Origin: Aquanectria penicillioides
Taxonomy: Eukaryota > Ascomycota > Sordariomycetes > Hypocreales > Nectriaceae
Assembly (NCBI GenBank): GCA_003415625.1
Contig: PYIU01000008.1
Span: 1,426,001-1,490,000, forward strand
Length of the DNA: 64,000 nt
Reading direction: 5' to 3'
This document shows, piece by piece, positions 21,170 through 31,872 of this stretch. Under the pieces are notes generated by a model. It made no database searches. It saw only the letters and a list, made by a program, of their open reading frames with translations, and was not told the DNA's origin. Every line of letters starts with the position of its first letter. Position 1 is the stretch's first letter. Both the position numbers and the translations under genes were made by a program.

Positions 21170-23725
21170 CTATGATGTGGCTTTTTGCTCTGCAGAGGCC
21201 GAGTCGTCGTCATCCTCGTCTTCGTCTTCGACCTTCATCTTAAAAGCAGCCGCTTCGCCGACCTCCATCTTATGCAGCTGCTCCAGCTTCTGTTTATTCA
21301 AGGCTTGTTGGCCTGTCATGACTTCAAACTCGGCAGAATCGTCATCGTCATCGTCGTCGCTTTCCGCAGCACCATTCTCCTTCGCAGGGCGAGCCTCCTC
21401 ATTGATACTAGCAGGTCCAGGAGATCGGGGATGGAGCAGCAGGCCGGGGTTAATAGGCTTGATAGTTGGGTCGAAGGATGCGGGAAGACCCAAAACTCGA
21501 GCAACCTGGTGCGCCTCCTCATCGGGAGAATTGTGGACTTCGTGCTCATACGTGCTACTCGACTCACTATCGGCCTCGTGCTTACCGTTGGTGGCAGCCA
21601 GCATTGCGACATAGGTCTGTCTGGTTGAATCATTGGCTCTCTTTGACTTCTTCTTCATACGCTTCTCTGTGGGTCGCACAACGACGACAGGGACAGGAGA
21701 ATATTGAAGACAGTACTTGGAGAAGGAGTTTCGGGTATTGACCAGACCCTGGAGACCTCCTAGAGATCGACCTCTTGTTCCCACGATAAGCATAGCGGGC
21801 TGGTACATTTGAATCTGTCGCCGAGTTAGCCTCTATATCAAAGTCTTTGATAACAGGCGGAATGCATACCAGTTTTTGAAAGGTGCCATGAAGTTTGCCA
21901 ACGGCATATTCCAGAACGATGCTGACGGCGCGGTTGGAGCCGTTGCGCTCCACGATTCCTTTCATGACAGTCTGCGCATCTTCCTGGTATGCCTTGTCGG
22001 ACCAGCGAATTTCCTTCTCGATGACTCGCACACACACAATCTCGTCACCGTCGTCGACAAGTTCGTCAAGGAGCCACTGCAAGGCGTAGTCGGAGTAGGA
22101 GTGTTCGTCGACGCCCACCATGAAGGTGCGCGATCTGCGGCGCGGCTGGTATCCCTTGTGTCGGACATTGAGCGTCAGCGAGATTGCATTGTTCTTGGTT
22201 GGCTCGCCTGCGGGAAGGTTGTCGAAGGCGATATGGCGTTGGAACCTGTCGGGCGGGGTTTCGGTTAGCGTCGTCGCCATTTTGTTTGTGGGTGCCGCGA
22301 TGCGCGGGCAGAATGAGATAAGAGTCGGGGTACAGGAGAAACAGTGTAACAGGGGAGAAAGAGGTTGAACAAGCAGGAGAGGAGGGGTTAGAGAGAGGGC
22401 AAATGATGATGACTAGGAGGCAGTCCTTTCTGCGGGAATTTGCGGCTAAAAGAGCCACAGCACGGTCACAGGTGGCTGTGATGGGGATGGTCTGACCCGG
22501 GCGAAGCGACTAGCTCACGAGCTTTTTCGGACATCCCCACGGCCAAAGATTCGAGAACAGCGGGGTAATGGTGGCATATTCGGTGGGACCAGAAGCGCAA
22601 CCGGCGAACTGGATTAGGCCCGTGGTTAAGGTCCCACCTAATCACGATTCGGATAGAGTATCTCATGAGTTGACGGTCTTATCGCATCCTTGCCGAGTTG
22701 GGCCATTGGCTGTAACTGAGGGCCTCAATGGCAACTCTGACGTTGCGCGAGTCCGAGTCGCAAGGTTGACACGAGGCGCGGCAAGGTCGCAGGTCCCTGC
22801 GTTGGACTGATTGATCTGGCTCCTTAGGTACAGCACAGCAAAGGCATTGTATAGCATGGCATAGCATCCATGGCAATGGATGCCGGTCCACCCAAGGGCC
22901 TGACGCATCTGGCGCACGAGAGGCCGAGATGGTGATTCAAAATCGAAGGGATGTCCTTCCAGCCAGAAAACACCGTCGACATGGATGAGACTTCGGCAGA
23001 TAAGACCCGAGATGGCCACGGCTCAGGCATACGCCGATAGGCGCATAGAATCCGAGTGGTATTCTTCACCGGAGGTATTCTGTCTTTCGAGCGTCGAGGG
23101 CGATAATCAAGTGGTTGTGCGCCCTAGATACCTCACTGGCACGCCAGGCCGCGCAAGCAAGACGGGCTTCCTTGGCCAGATCCGGGAGGCAGGTAATAGT
23201 GGGATAGTGAAACAGAAACAACCAAAATAACAGGAGTGAGTAGGAACAGAGACAGAAAGCAGTCGACAGAAACATGGACAGAAACAAAAAGTATAGACCA
23301 GAGAAAACGTTGTGCGCTTACCTTTGGTGAGGCGGCGAGCTGGCTCGAATACGGGAACCACTCATATGCTGAGGGTTGCCCTGGGGCAGCGAAGGGTTGC
23401 GCGGGCGTCGAAAGGTAACGGAACTGATAGAGGCCTTGCGATCCAAGAGGCCGAGGCCGTCATTGGTATTCTCCGATGGGTCGGCGCTCTCGAGGCTCGA
23501 GCTGCGGGCGGTGGGCATGTCAACGGCGAAAGAGATGCTCGACTTTCGAGCAGATGACTCGTCGCCCTCGCTGGCGCTTGCCCTTACGCTAGTGCCTGAG
23601 CCATCGACGGTGGTTGCGTCAGAGGGGAAGTATTCGTCTTTGGAAGCATTCGGGGGCACAGTCGTCCTGGGTGAGACGTCGGAGTTAGAGCGTTGGATCG
23701 GGGGCAGAACAATAGTCGTCGCCAT
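21170..23725 (-). CDS. Universal stress protein (UspA-like) with disordered N- and C-termini, 474 aa
   Basis: Exons are 23322-23725, 21870-22245 and 21170-21814 (minus strand). Phases agree, and the GCTAAC...GACAG and GCTAAC...GACAG 3' splice signals are excellent. The N-terminal exon is Ser/Pro-rich, including ISSVTFRRPRNPSLPQG. The Usp fold follows: RRSRTFMVGVDEHSYSDYALQWLL (first strand and helix), DEIVCVRVIEKE, and the nucleotide-loop-like MLIVGTRGRSLGGLQGL...SFSKYCLQYSPVPVVVV, which matches the GxRG-x9-GS ATP-binding pattern approximately. The tail is highly acidic, with runs of Asp. Fungal members of this layout are common and poorly studied, linked to stress responses. A second ATG at 22280, within intron 1, would give a shorter protein starting MATTLTETPPDR. 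Confidence 0.82.
22246..23321 (-). other. Long first intron of the stress-protein gene, with a possible internal promoter
   Basis: The intron is 1076 nt, far longer than the 48-140 nt introns elsewhere in the window. Its donor is GTAAGC at 23316-23321 and its acceptor is GACAG ending at 22246. The last 200 nt are pyrimidine-rich on the minus strand and end in CAAACAAAATGGCG, a good fungal start context at 22280. That start is in frame with exon 2. This suggests an alternative promoter and first exon. Confidence 0.5.
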
Positions 23726-26700
23726 CGTTAAAATCCGGCGGATATATTTTGTGGGAGGAAGACGAAGCAAAAGTCAAACCAGCTGACAGGTAAGCCGTTG
23801 CTTGCTTGCTTCTTCCGCTGACGGGGATCGAGGCTCGGATTGAAGAAGAAACCAGAGGAAAATGGTGGAAAAGAATGACCGGTGGAATATATGCTGGGAG
23901 GATTGTTGTTTGCGCAAGCTAAGTCAAAGTCGGTTCAGTAAGTGCCTAAGGTAATGCCGAGGTGAGGTGAGGTGGGCAAATCGAGGTAGGGGTGTGTGTG
24001 CGTCTGAGGTTGGTCGGCGTGGCAGGTAGGTTCGCGCTGGAGCTTCAGGGACCCTTTCTTTACTACTAGTTCTCCGCAAGACGACGATCGACGCCACCGA
24101 GCAGGAAAGGCCGATAAGAAACGTTCCGCGGTTCGGCTTTGAATTGGACTGAGGAAGGGAGCCGGTCGAGCTGGTTGTATCGCAGAAGTGCACGGCAACC
24201 AACAGTGAGACAGGGCGCTGGCTTGCGCAGCGCAGCGTCGCCTCGTCTTTGTCTGTCGTATGCTGCCTTGTGTCGATGGCGCGATAGGCGAAAGATGGCG
24301 AGTGGACGAGAGAGAGCAGCTCTGGGGAATCGAGTGATTGGATCTCGGGTAGAAAGCAACACGCCGTTCGTACACCCTCGCAGGGACAGATGCAAACGCC
24401 AACGCAGGCGCAAGCAGGGGTACGCGGGAGGAAAAGGGAATGAATATGCGACGGGCCGTCTGGTCGTTTAGTCGCCGGGCAAGCTTTATCAGTCGGTCAA
24501 CAGATTGGCGAGGCGGGCGCAAATGCAAAAACTCCCCGGTGAGATGCCGTGGTGTATGGCCTGGAGAAATGAACGTATGGCGAAGGGGGGAAAGAGAAAA
24601 GAAAGAATAGGTGCCCGTGGCTCAGGTGCAGTTTGAGGCCCCGGTGCGGCAGTGTGGGAGCGCAAGGCGGGAGTTGGGTCGAGAGAAGCTTAGAGCCAAG
24701 CCAAGCAAGGAGATTAGATCTAGCCCAAGGGTGGAGATGTAAATGACGGGAGGTGGAACATGGACATGTCCTTCGGCATGGATGACTGCGGTGCGTATTT
24801 GTGGAAAAGGATAGAGGAAGAATGATGAAGGGCTGGCAGGAGAACGTCTGTGTGTAGAGCGATGCGACGAGTTTTCGAACGAAGTGTGCGACTCTCGGAC
24901 AAGGCCAGGGCGCAGGTCAGCCCAGATGCCCTCCAAGGTAAGGTTATGGTCAGGCAAGGAATGGGTAATGGGGGGGGCGTGATGAGATGGGAGGCTTGGA
25001 GGGAGGGGGTGTGGAGGAATCAAGGTGTGGGATATGAATGCTTGGGGTACGCTCTCTCGGCAGCACTACTACGATCAGCTTTTCCCTTTACTAAGCTTGT
25101 TTCTTCCAGAGCCTCCATCCATCCAAGCAGGATGGATCGCAGACGCAGGGACGGACGGGGGGGCATGCCTACCAGTGCACATGGGGCCTTTTTTTTTTTC
25201 TTCCTGTTTTTTGTTTCTTTCGGAGAGGCCCGCCCACTATTACGACGCCTATTCAAAAACCACACGTCGCATGAGGCCAGGAGATACGTAGGGAAAAACT
25301 TTTGCAACAGCTACATGTATAATCCAAACAAACATTCGTACAGTCCCCTCGAAAGTGGGTTTAGGAGGCGACATCCCAACCCAACAGCGACGGCGCGAGA
25401 CGGAACGGGCCTTGGACTACGTCACAACCCGTCAAAGAGGCGGGTAGGGAGGGAGACAACCATCTGTCACTGTCATTGAAAAGGGATTGGGGGAGGGAGT
25501 ATGGGAGTAGAAAGAAATAATAATAAATAGGTTGCAAGATTGGGGGGGGGGGGGGGACAAGAAAGAGGGAGAACGAAGGCCTATCCTGAAATCTGGTAGA
25601 GTAAAAAGGTGCCCACTAGGCCAATTTTTACAACACCTACTTGTTCAGCTTTATTGATTTGGTTAGTTGTATGTTGCTTTTTCCTTTCACCTTTTACTTT
25701 GTGGTGGGTTGACGAGTGGAGGTGAGGCGAGGTGAGGGTAAGGAAAGGGCATCACGGGAACTCGCCGAGTCTTCCTCGCTTGGCAAGGGAGAAACACGCG
25801 GGGAGGGCGACGACGAAGCAGAGGCTGCACCTGGTGGTGGTGCCGTCTGCACGTCTGCTTGGCCCGAGCCGCCCCCCATCCACCCAAGGTGAAGCACAAA
25901 CGCGAACACACAAAGCCCATTATGCAAGCCAAGGCCGCCCAGGCGCGGCTAGATGGACGATTAGAAACCCGTACGGGGAGGGATGCTGCACCAGGAACCT
26001 GAGAGCATGCGCCAGCGGCGGGGAACAATTGGCTGCGCAGAGAGGTCAGTGTGTGGTAGTGCAGTAATGGCCGTAAGGGTATGAATGACGGTGAGGTGCT
26101 GATAAAGAGAGAGAAGGAACGAAAAAAATGGAAAAGCCCGGTACCGAAGGCTTTTCGTAACTCTGAGATTGCGAAAAGTGCCGACGGGGGTGTGCATGGT
26201 GGAGAAGAGGGGGGGGGGGGATGGATCATTCACACCGGGACAGAAAACCGTGAGTGAGAGGCAGCCAGTTGCTGTTGTCACTGATTGTCGCAACTAAGCG
26301 GAAATTGAGTTCCCCTGATGACGATTGTCTCCCAAACTTCCAAGGCGCAGGCGAAGCAACGTCAACGTCAACGTCCACGCCCGCATCTCACGCGCCATCA
26401 CCTGGCTTGGCTCGGTCGCTTTGGGTATGGGCGGGCTGCTGCGGCTGTTGCTGCTGCTACGTACCGTCTATCTGTCTGTCTATTTCGTCGACGTCTGTGT
26501 GTCTGTCTCTCTGTCTCTCTGTTGCACACTCCTAGCTTCGTAACCCCATAACTACCTACCTACCTACATACCTGGGTAGGTAGATACTCCATAACTACCC
26601 GCAGTAGCCTCCTCCCCTCTCTCCTCCTCTCTCCCCATCTCCGGCTCTAGGCCCCCCTCTTCTCATCACATGGGAGGCTGATCCTATTTTCCCAAGGCTC

Positions 26701-29579
26701 GATAGGGCGGCCTGGACTACCGTAGGTAGGTAGGACTTCGTGTGCGAGAACCCACTTAATTACCTTGGTAGTCCCGGGCCACTAATGCCACCTTGTTTCC
26801 ATCCCCCATCCCATCCATCGGGCTCCAAAACCCGCCCTCCCGGTGCACCCAACACACCCACCAAGACATGGAGGCATGACATGGACTACGTATGTAGAGG
26901 GGAAGATTGCGCCGCCCGGCCTGGCCCAACACCACCACCTGCCTGCAATCTCACCAGAACCGCAGGGCCAAGGACACACGATCTCGGCTCGGTGGAGTCG
27001 CCCGCCTTCACGCGGATCCCCACGTCCCTGTCTAGCCGTCTGGGCTCTGCGCCGCGGCGTTTGGGGTCGTGCTTGTAAATCCGGGCGGCCAACCCGACCT
27101 CCGAGGAGCCCGCGGGCAGCACACCACCAGCACAGCTCCGAGTGTGACTGTGCCGCGTTCCCTTTGCCCAACCACACCTGTATCTGTAGACTGTACATGT
27201 GCAGTATGGCATGGTGCAGACGACACACCATCTCGCGCCTGCTGGTCTGCTTTTGCCGATAGAGTTTGTGCGCCGTCGCATTGCGCGTGTCGCATTGGAT
27301 GACGCCGATTACCTACCCATCCTCAATCACACCAACAATTAGGTGAGGCCAACAAAATCCCCCATAGAGCTGGGTTATGGCCATGGACGAATGAGGCTAA
27401 TCTCCCGGTTGCGGTTGTGTTCCTCCCCAAAGTCCCCGCCTTCACCCAAAACCTGAGCCCTCCGGAACATGCCAAACTACTTCCGTTTAGACTGCTTCGG
27501 CCTTTCTTCTCCTCTCCACCCTTGGGTCCTGCTAGTCAAACATCCTCGCCCCTTCCAAATCCCAAGGGCCTGGATGCCGAAGCTTCGACCACATGTCCGG
27601 ATTCCCGCAACCCCGAGTGGGGTCCCTGGCCTCGCTGCCCTCGGGGAGCGGAGGCTGCTGTCCGTGGTGGGGTAGAGGGTGGAATGGCTAACAGCTCCCT
27701 AGGGACGGCGGACTGAGCCGGAAGAACTAGCAACTAAGGATTGGGGAACACCACTTGACTTGAGAATGAGATGGATGCCCTGGCGGAAGCCCGGGCGGAA
27801 ACCCTGGCGGAACCAGAGCGACGGTCCCGTTCCTTGTGGGATTTTTCCTTGCATTCCCGTTTCCATGAGGATCCCGAATCAACTACGTAACCGTGGTGGT
27901 GGCAAGGGAATGCAAAGCCCGGGCAACTGTCGCGCTCGCGGGGCCTCCGGACTACGATGCAGCTCTCGCCCAAAGCCTCCAATATGTCATGTCCGGAGAT
28001 AACTCCCCCGGGGCCTTGGCCCTCAACTAGATATGCACGTGTGAAGATGAGTTGCGTGATGGTGCTCGAGACACCCTTCCCCAACTGCTGCTTGCACCTC
28101 TCACCGCCCTCTTGTTATCCCCGTCCAACGATCCTCTCGCCATAGGTCATCGCGGTCAGGTCATCTCACGAGTAATCCCATCTTCCCCCAGGAAACCCAG
28201 ACTCCGCATCCCGATCCTCCCCGCCCTCGTAGACGTCGCTCGCCTGTATCTTCCGCCACTCAGTCCGCTCGCCCGCCGCACATGAAAAAAGTATCCCTGC
28301 CATCTGGCCCGCCGTCCGCCGTCCGCCACCCTGGCTGAGGCTGACGGCCCAACCGCCGTCTTGGGTGGCTTAAGCCATGGGTGTCACGGACGGCAATTCG
28401 TGTCAGCGGCGGCTGTCGTGGTGAAATAGCCTGGCATACATGAGACAGTAGATCAAAGACATCTTGTGTCAACCACCAAGAGAGCACATTCTCATCCGCG
28501 TAACATCGGGATATCCTGAGGCATTGGCAATTGAGACCAACATGCTCAGGTAGCCAACGGCCACGGACAACGCCAGTTTTGCTGCAGCCAAGACGAGTGC
28601 GTTGCTGTTCTGACAAACTAGCCCTATCATCTGAACCCTCTCGCATTGTCAGAGCACCGCGAAGAGATCGACATGCGGACGGACCCTTGGCTAGGCACGT
28701 GGCCGTGCGGTGAGACACCAAGACATTTCTTGTCCACACAGAAGCCAACGCGACGCACTCCACGGCAGGAAAAAAAATTAATTCAAATTGGCCAACCCAA
28801 TTCCGGCGTGCGCCTAGGTTTAGCGAGATCAGATCCGATCTCGCTTCTGGAAGCACTTCTGGGAAAATACGATGGTTGAGAAGCGGTGTCGTCTCGCGGC
28901 CCTTCGGTAGTTATCTGACAGCTCGTTCCACGGCCTGCCGAGACCTTGGTTCGACTGGTTCCCAGTTTGGTCTGTAAGCAGGTTACATACTAAGTATGTA
29001 GCTGGCCGCCAGAAGCAACGATAAGTCTCCTCACGTGGAGCCAGTCACGGTCCATGTCCCCCCGGCAGTCAACGGCAGACAACGTAGGATGCCGTGCCGA
29101 CTATGCAACAATCTTTAGGGAGACGCCTCGTCTCTTCAGCTATTCCTTGGCATTCCTCAAATACGACAGCCTCGGCCAAGGCGGAGTCCGGCACTAATTC
29201 CCCTCTTCGCCGAGCACAAGAGCGGAACTATCACAGGCTTGGCAAAAACGATAGTCTCCGTAACATCGAATCATCAATTAATTCACAATATGTCTTTCTT
29301 TTTGGTTTATCCTCCAGGTTCCCATGCCTCTACGAGGATGTTCCATCTCTACCACACATACAGCCAATCTCGAGGAAATCCTCAAGCTTTTGCACGAGCA
29401 TCACCAACTCCGAGACGCCGTTGCCATGCCATGCCATGCATCCTTACCAGTCGGCCTGCATAACGCATAACCAGCCCTAATTGTTCATCCCCGTCTTGGT
29501 CCTCGAAAGTTCACCTTCTTTCGTTTTGTTCCAAGACTCCAGGAGAACGGGAAATGTGGCTTGCCAAGTCCCCCCTACC
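23726..29579. other. Gene-poor, low-complexity spacer, 5.9 kb
   Basis: Between the stress-protein start and the eIF3l 3' end no reading frame shows a family signature or coherent splice pattern. It contains G runs (about 25542-25556 and 26210-26220), T runs (25189-25198), CTGT microsatellite-like sequence (26467-26525), TACC repeats (26550-26590, 26722-26735) and pyrimidine-rich blocks. The right part of the stress-protein promoter is included. Long noncoding transcripts are possible but cannot be shown from sequence. Confidence 0.5.
26551..26584. repeat. TACC/GGTA inverted repeat
   Basis: A CTACCTACCTACCTAC arm is followed after a short ATACCTG spacer by a GGTAGGTAG arm, so the two arms can pair as a hairpin. 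It lies in noncoding sequence. Confidence 0.65.
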
Positions 29580-31212
29580 TTAGTTGTAGGTGCGGGACAG
29601 GTTGCGGAGGTACCAGTCCACCAGCTTCCGTCCCACCTTGGCCTCCGAGATGTGGATCAGGTCCTATCGAGATACATTAGTTTCCGTGCCATCAAGCAAT
29701 GATAACGAATCCTAAGTGGTCGCGCCGTAATAAAACAGCCGAGCCAGCCCTAGGGTATGGTGCGGGGAGGGGTTGAAAATCCAGGGGTTTGAGATATACT
29801 TACGCCCTGAAGAGCATAGTCAAGGTCGCTGACATTCACAAGCTCGCCGTCAAGAAGACCCTGATCCTGCCATCGCAGCTGCTTAGTGCGCTGCTTGGTA
29901 ACCAGGAGCCACGATCGGAGCTCCTCGGGCTTGACCTCGAGGAAACCGGCCAACTTGGTAAGGTCCATGGTGGTGTACAGGCGGAGGTAAGACTTGATGG
30001 TGGGGCCCCACATGTTGGTCTTGACCTCATCCATGAAGATGGCGAGGTGGTGCTCAACAGGGTCAATGTTGGACTCGGGGTTCTCGAAGTCTGGGGGAAC
30101 AGGGGAGATGAACTTGGGGGCCGCAGTGCGGAAGAGCTCCTCGAAGATGGGGAGGGACTCAGGGCCACCACGCTGCAGCTTAAGCAGCTGGTCGCCGTAC
30201 TTCTCCCGGAGGGCGCTGTGGATGGTGTCGTCAAGACGAGTGGGGTGGAAGGCGACGCAAATGGCAATCAGAGCGTACATCTGCTCGTTCTTCTTAGTGA
30301 TAGAGTCGTACTGAGCGCTCTTCTGGAAGTTCTTGGTCCTCGAGACGTAGACGAGGATGTGGCTGAACATGCGGATGGCATCGGCGTAGCGGTGCATCAT
30401 CATGTAGGAGAAGCCCACGTAGTAGTAGGTGGTGAAGTGGGCAGCCATGACACGAGCGAACATGGCCTTCTTGTTGAGCTCAATGTCATCAAGGGTCTTG
30501 AGGGCCAGGCTGAAGTCACCGAGCAAGCAGTGCACCCTCAGGAGACCGATGATGGAGAAGTAACCCAGCATGCGGTACAGGTTCTTGGAGCCATACTCGC
30601 CGGCGACGGACATGGGGTCCTCGTTGCGCTTCATGGCGGCCATCTGCTCGGTGATCTGGGATCGCTGGATCAGGGAGTAGAGGACGTTGAGAACGCTGTA
30701 GCAACCCCAGGTATTGGGGTTCTCGCGGAGCATCTGACGTTCCTCCTCGTTCGATGTTTGCCTCGCAATTCGCATTCGGTAGGAAGAGAACGAGTTGAAC
30801 TGGTAGATGAATTCATCGATGACATCCCAGGCCCAGTAGTACTATGAAGCTATCGTCAGTTCCGATTGTTCCTAGCCAATCACAAAATCCGGGGTAGACC
30901 AACCGAAGGAGGCTCAAGGTCGACGGGACCCTCCGAGTTGAGGATGTAATGGAACAGGCTGCAGTAGGCATCGTAGCTCTGGAACTTGGTCTCGAGGGGA
31001 GCCTGGAAGTCGAGGGGTTGGGCGGCCTGGACAAGACGGGCCTGGATGTCGTCGGTCTGCTGGGCCATGTTCAAAGAGGTGGTGCGGCTCAGGTCGTCGC
31101 CGTCCTCGTACTGCACGTGCTCCTTGTACTCGGCCACAAGGGCCTCCTCCTCGACGTCGCTGTCATCGTCGATGGCTCGGGCAGGAGCCACGCCGTTCTG
31201 GTAGGTAGCCAT
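29580..31212 (-). CDS. Eukaryotic translation initiation factor 3 subunit L, 476 aa
   Basis: Exons are 30904-31212, 29804-30841 and 29580-29663 (minus strand), all phase 0; introns are 62 and 140 nt. The sequence follows eIF3l along its length: LETKFQSYDAYCSLFHYIL, then WDVIDEFIYQFNSFSSYR, SVLNVLYSLIQRSQ, VAGEYGSKNLYRMLGYFSIIGLLR, TTYYYVGFSYMMMHRYADAIR, the PCI-like SYLRLYTTMDLTKLAGFLEV, and a final exon reading DLIHISEAKVG ending RTYN. eIF3l is a PCI-domain subunit of the eIF3 complex that recruits the 40S ribosome and mRNA; it is absent from budding yeast but kept in filamentous fungi. The last exon (27 codons) is easy to miss because the frame stays open after exon 2 into the intron. The gene is divergent from EFL1. 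Confidence 0.95.
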
Positions 31213-31872
31213 CCTGTGCGATCGCTCGTGGTCGTGGTGCTGGCCTCTCGCTCGCGCGTCTTGTCGTCGTGGGTGAGGGGTATCGAAATTTTACACACGC
31301 CGAGGGGCCCAGCGTAGCTCGCGAATTTTCGTGAGCTTAGGGCTTGTGGAGGAATATTGCGATTTGCCGGGGCAGTGGGTGTGGATAACTGCTTATCGAT
31401 TGCCTTCTACCGGGGTTGTGATGGTGGGGTGGGAGAAGCTGCGAAGCGGGGCAGCAGACAGACGAAGAGATGGCGATGCTTTGGGCTGGACATTTCTGGT
31501 GGTGTTTGACATCTCGCATTTGCCGCTTCAGACATCTTTCTCGCGGGTCACAGCATCACAGGTATGTATTTATGAGTCATTCTCGGTCATTTTGAAGTTT
31601 GCCTGAAGGAGGGTGTGACTAGACCAACTTTGCTGATTCTTGCGTGGTGGTGAAGCATCCATTGGCGGATTAGTCACACCCTGTGAGCAAGCCGCAGACA
31701 ACTCCGCCACAACAGCGAATGATCATCCTGGTCGTCTAGGGTCTTCATAACCACCTAGAAACCCCAAGTTGCCCTCCCAGACAATCTATTGACTTGATTT
31801 GGTCTTGAGGAAATTTTATCCCAAACTTTGACCAAGGTCTGTTCCGGGTGGGATCAGAGTCCTTTCGTCACC
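31213..31872. promoter_or_regulatory. Divergent promoter of eIF3l and EFL1/RIA1
   Basis: Only 660 nt separate the start codons of two translation-related genes on opposite strands. Within it are a TGTGACTAG/TTAGTCACACC pair of similar inverted elements (about 31611-31621 and 31670-31680) and pyrimidine-rich stretches near each start. Co-regulation is an inference from the arrangement. Confidence 0.5.

Noticed and set aside
24850..25479. 209-codon plus-strand frame
   Set aside because: Overlaps frames on the other strand and includes a poly-Phe run from a T homopolymer; no family resemblance.
28260..28856. 198-codon minus-strand frame in the 5.9 kb spacer
   Set aside because: No motif, no coherent splice context, rare-looking composition; kept out as chance.
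29789..30847. 352-codon plus-strand open frame opposite eIF3l
   Set aside because: It is the antisense shadow of the eIF3l exon; its product is Val/Leu/Gly/Glu-biased with no family signature, while the minus strand is clearly eIF3l.
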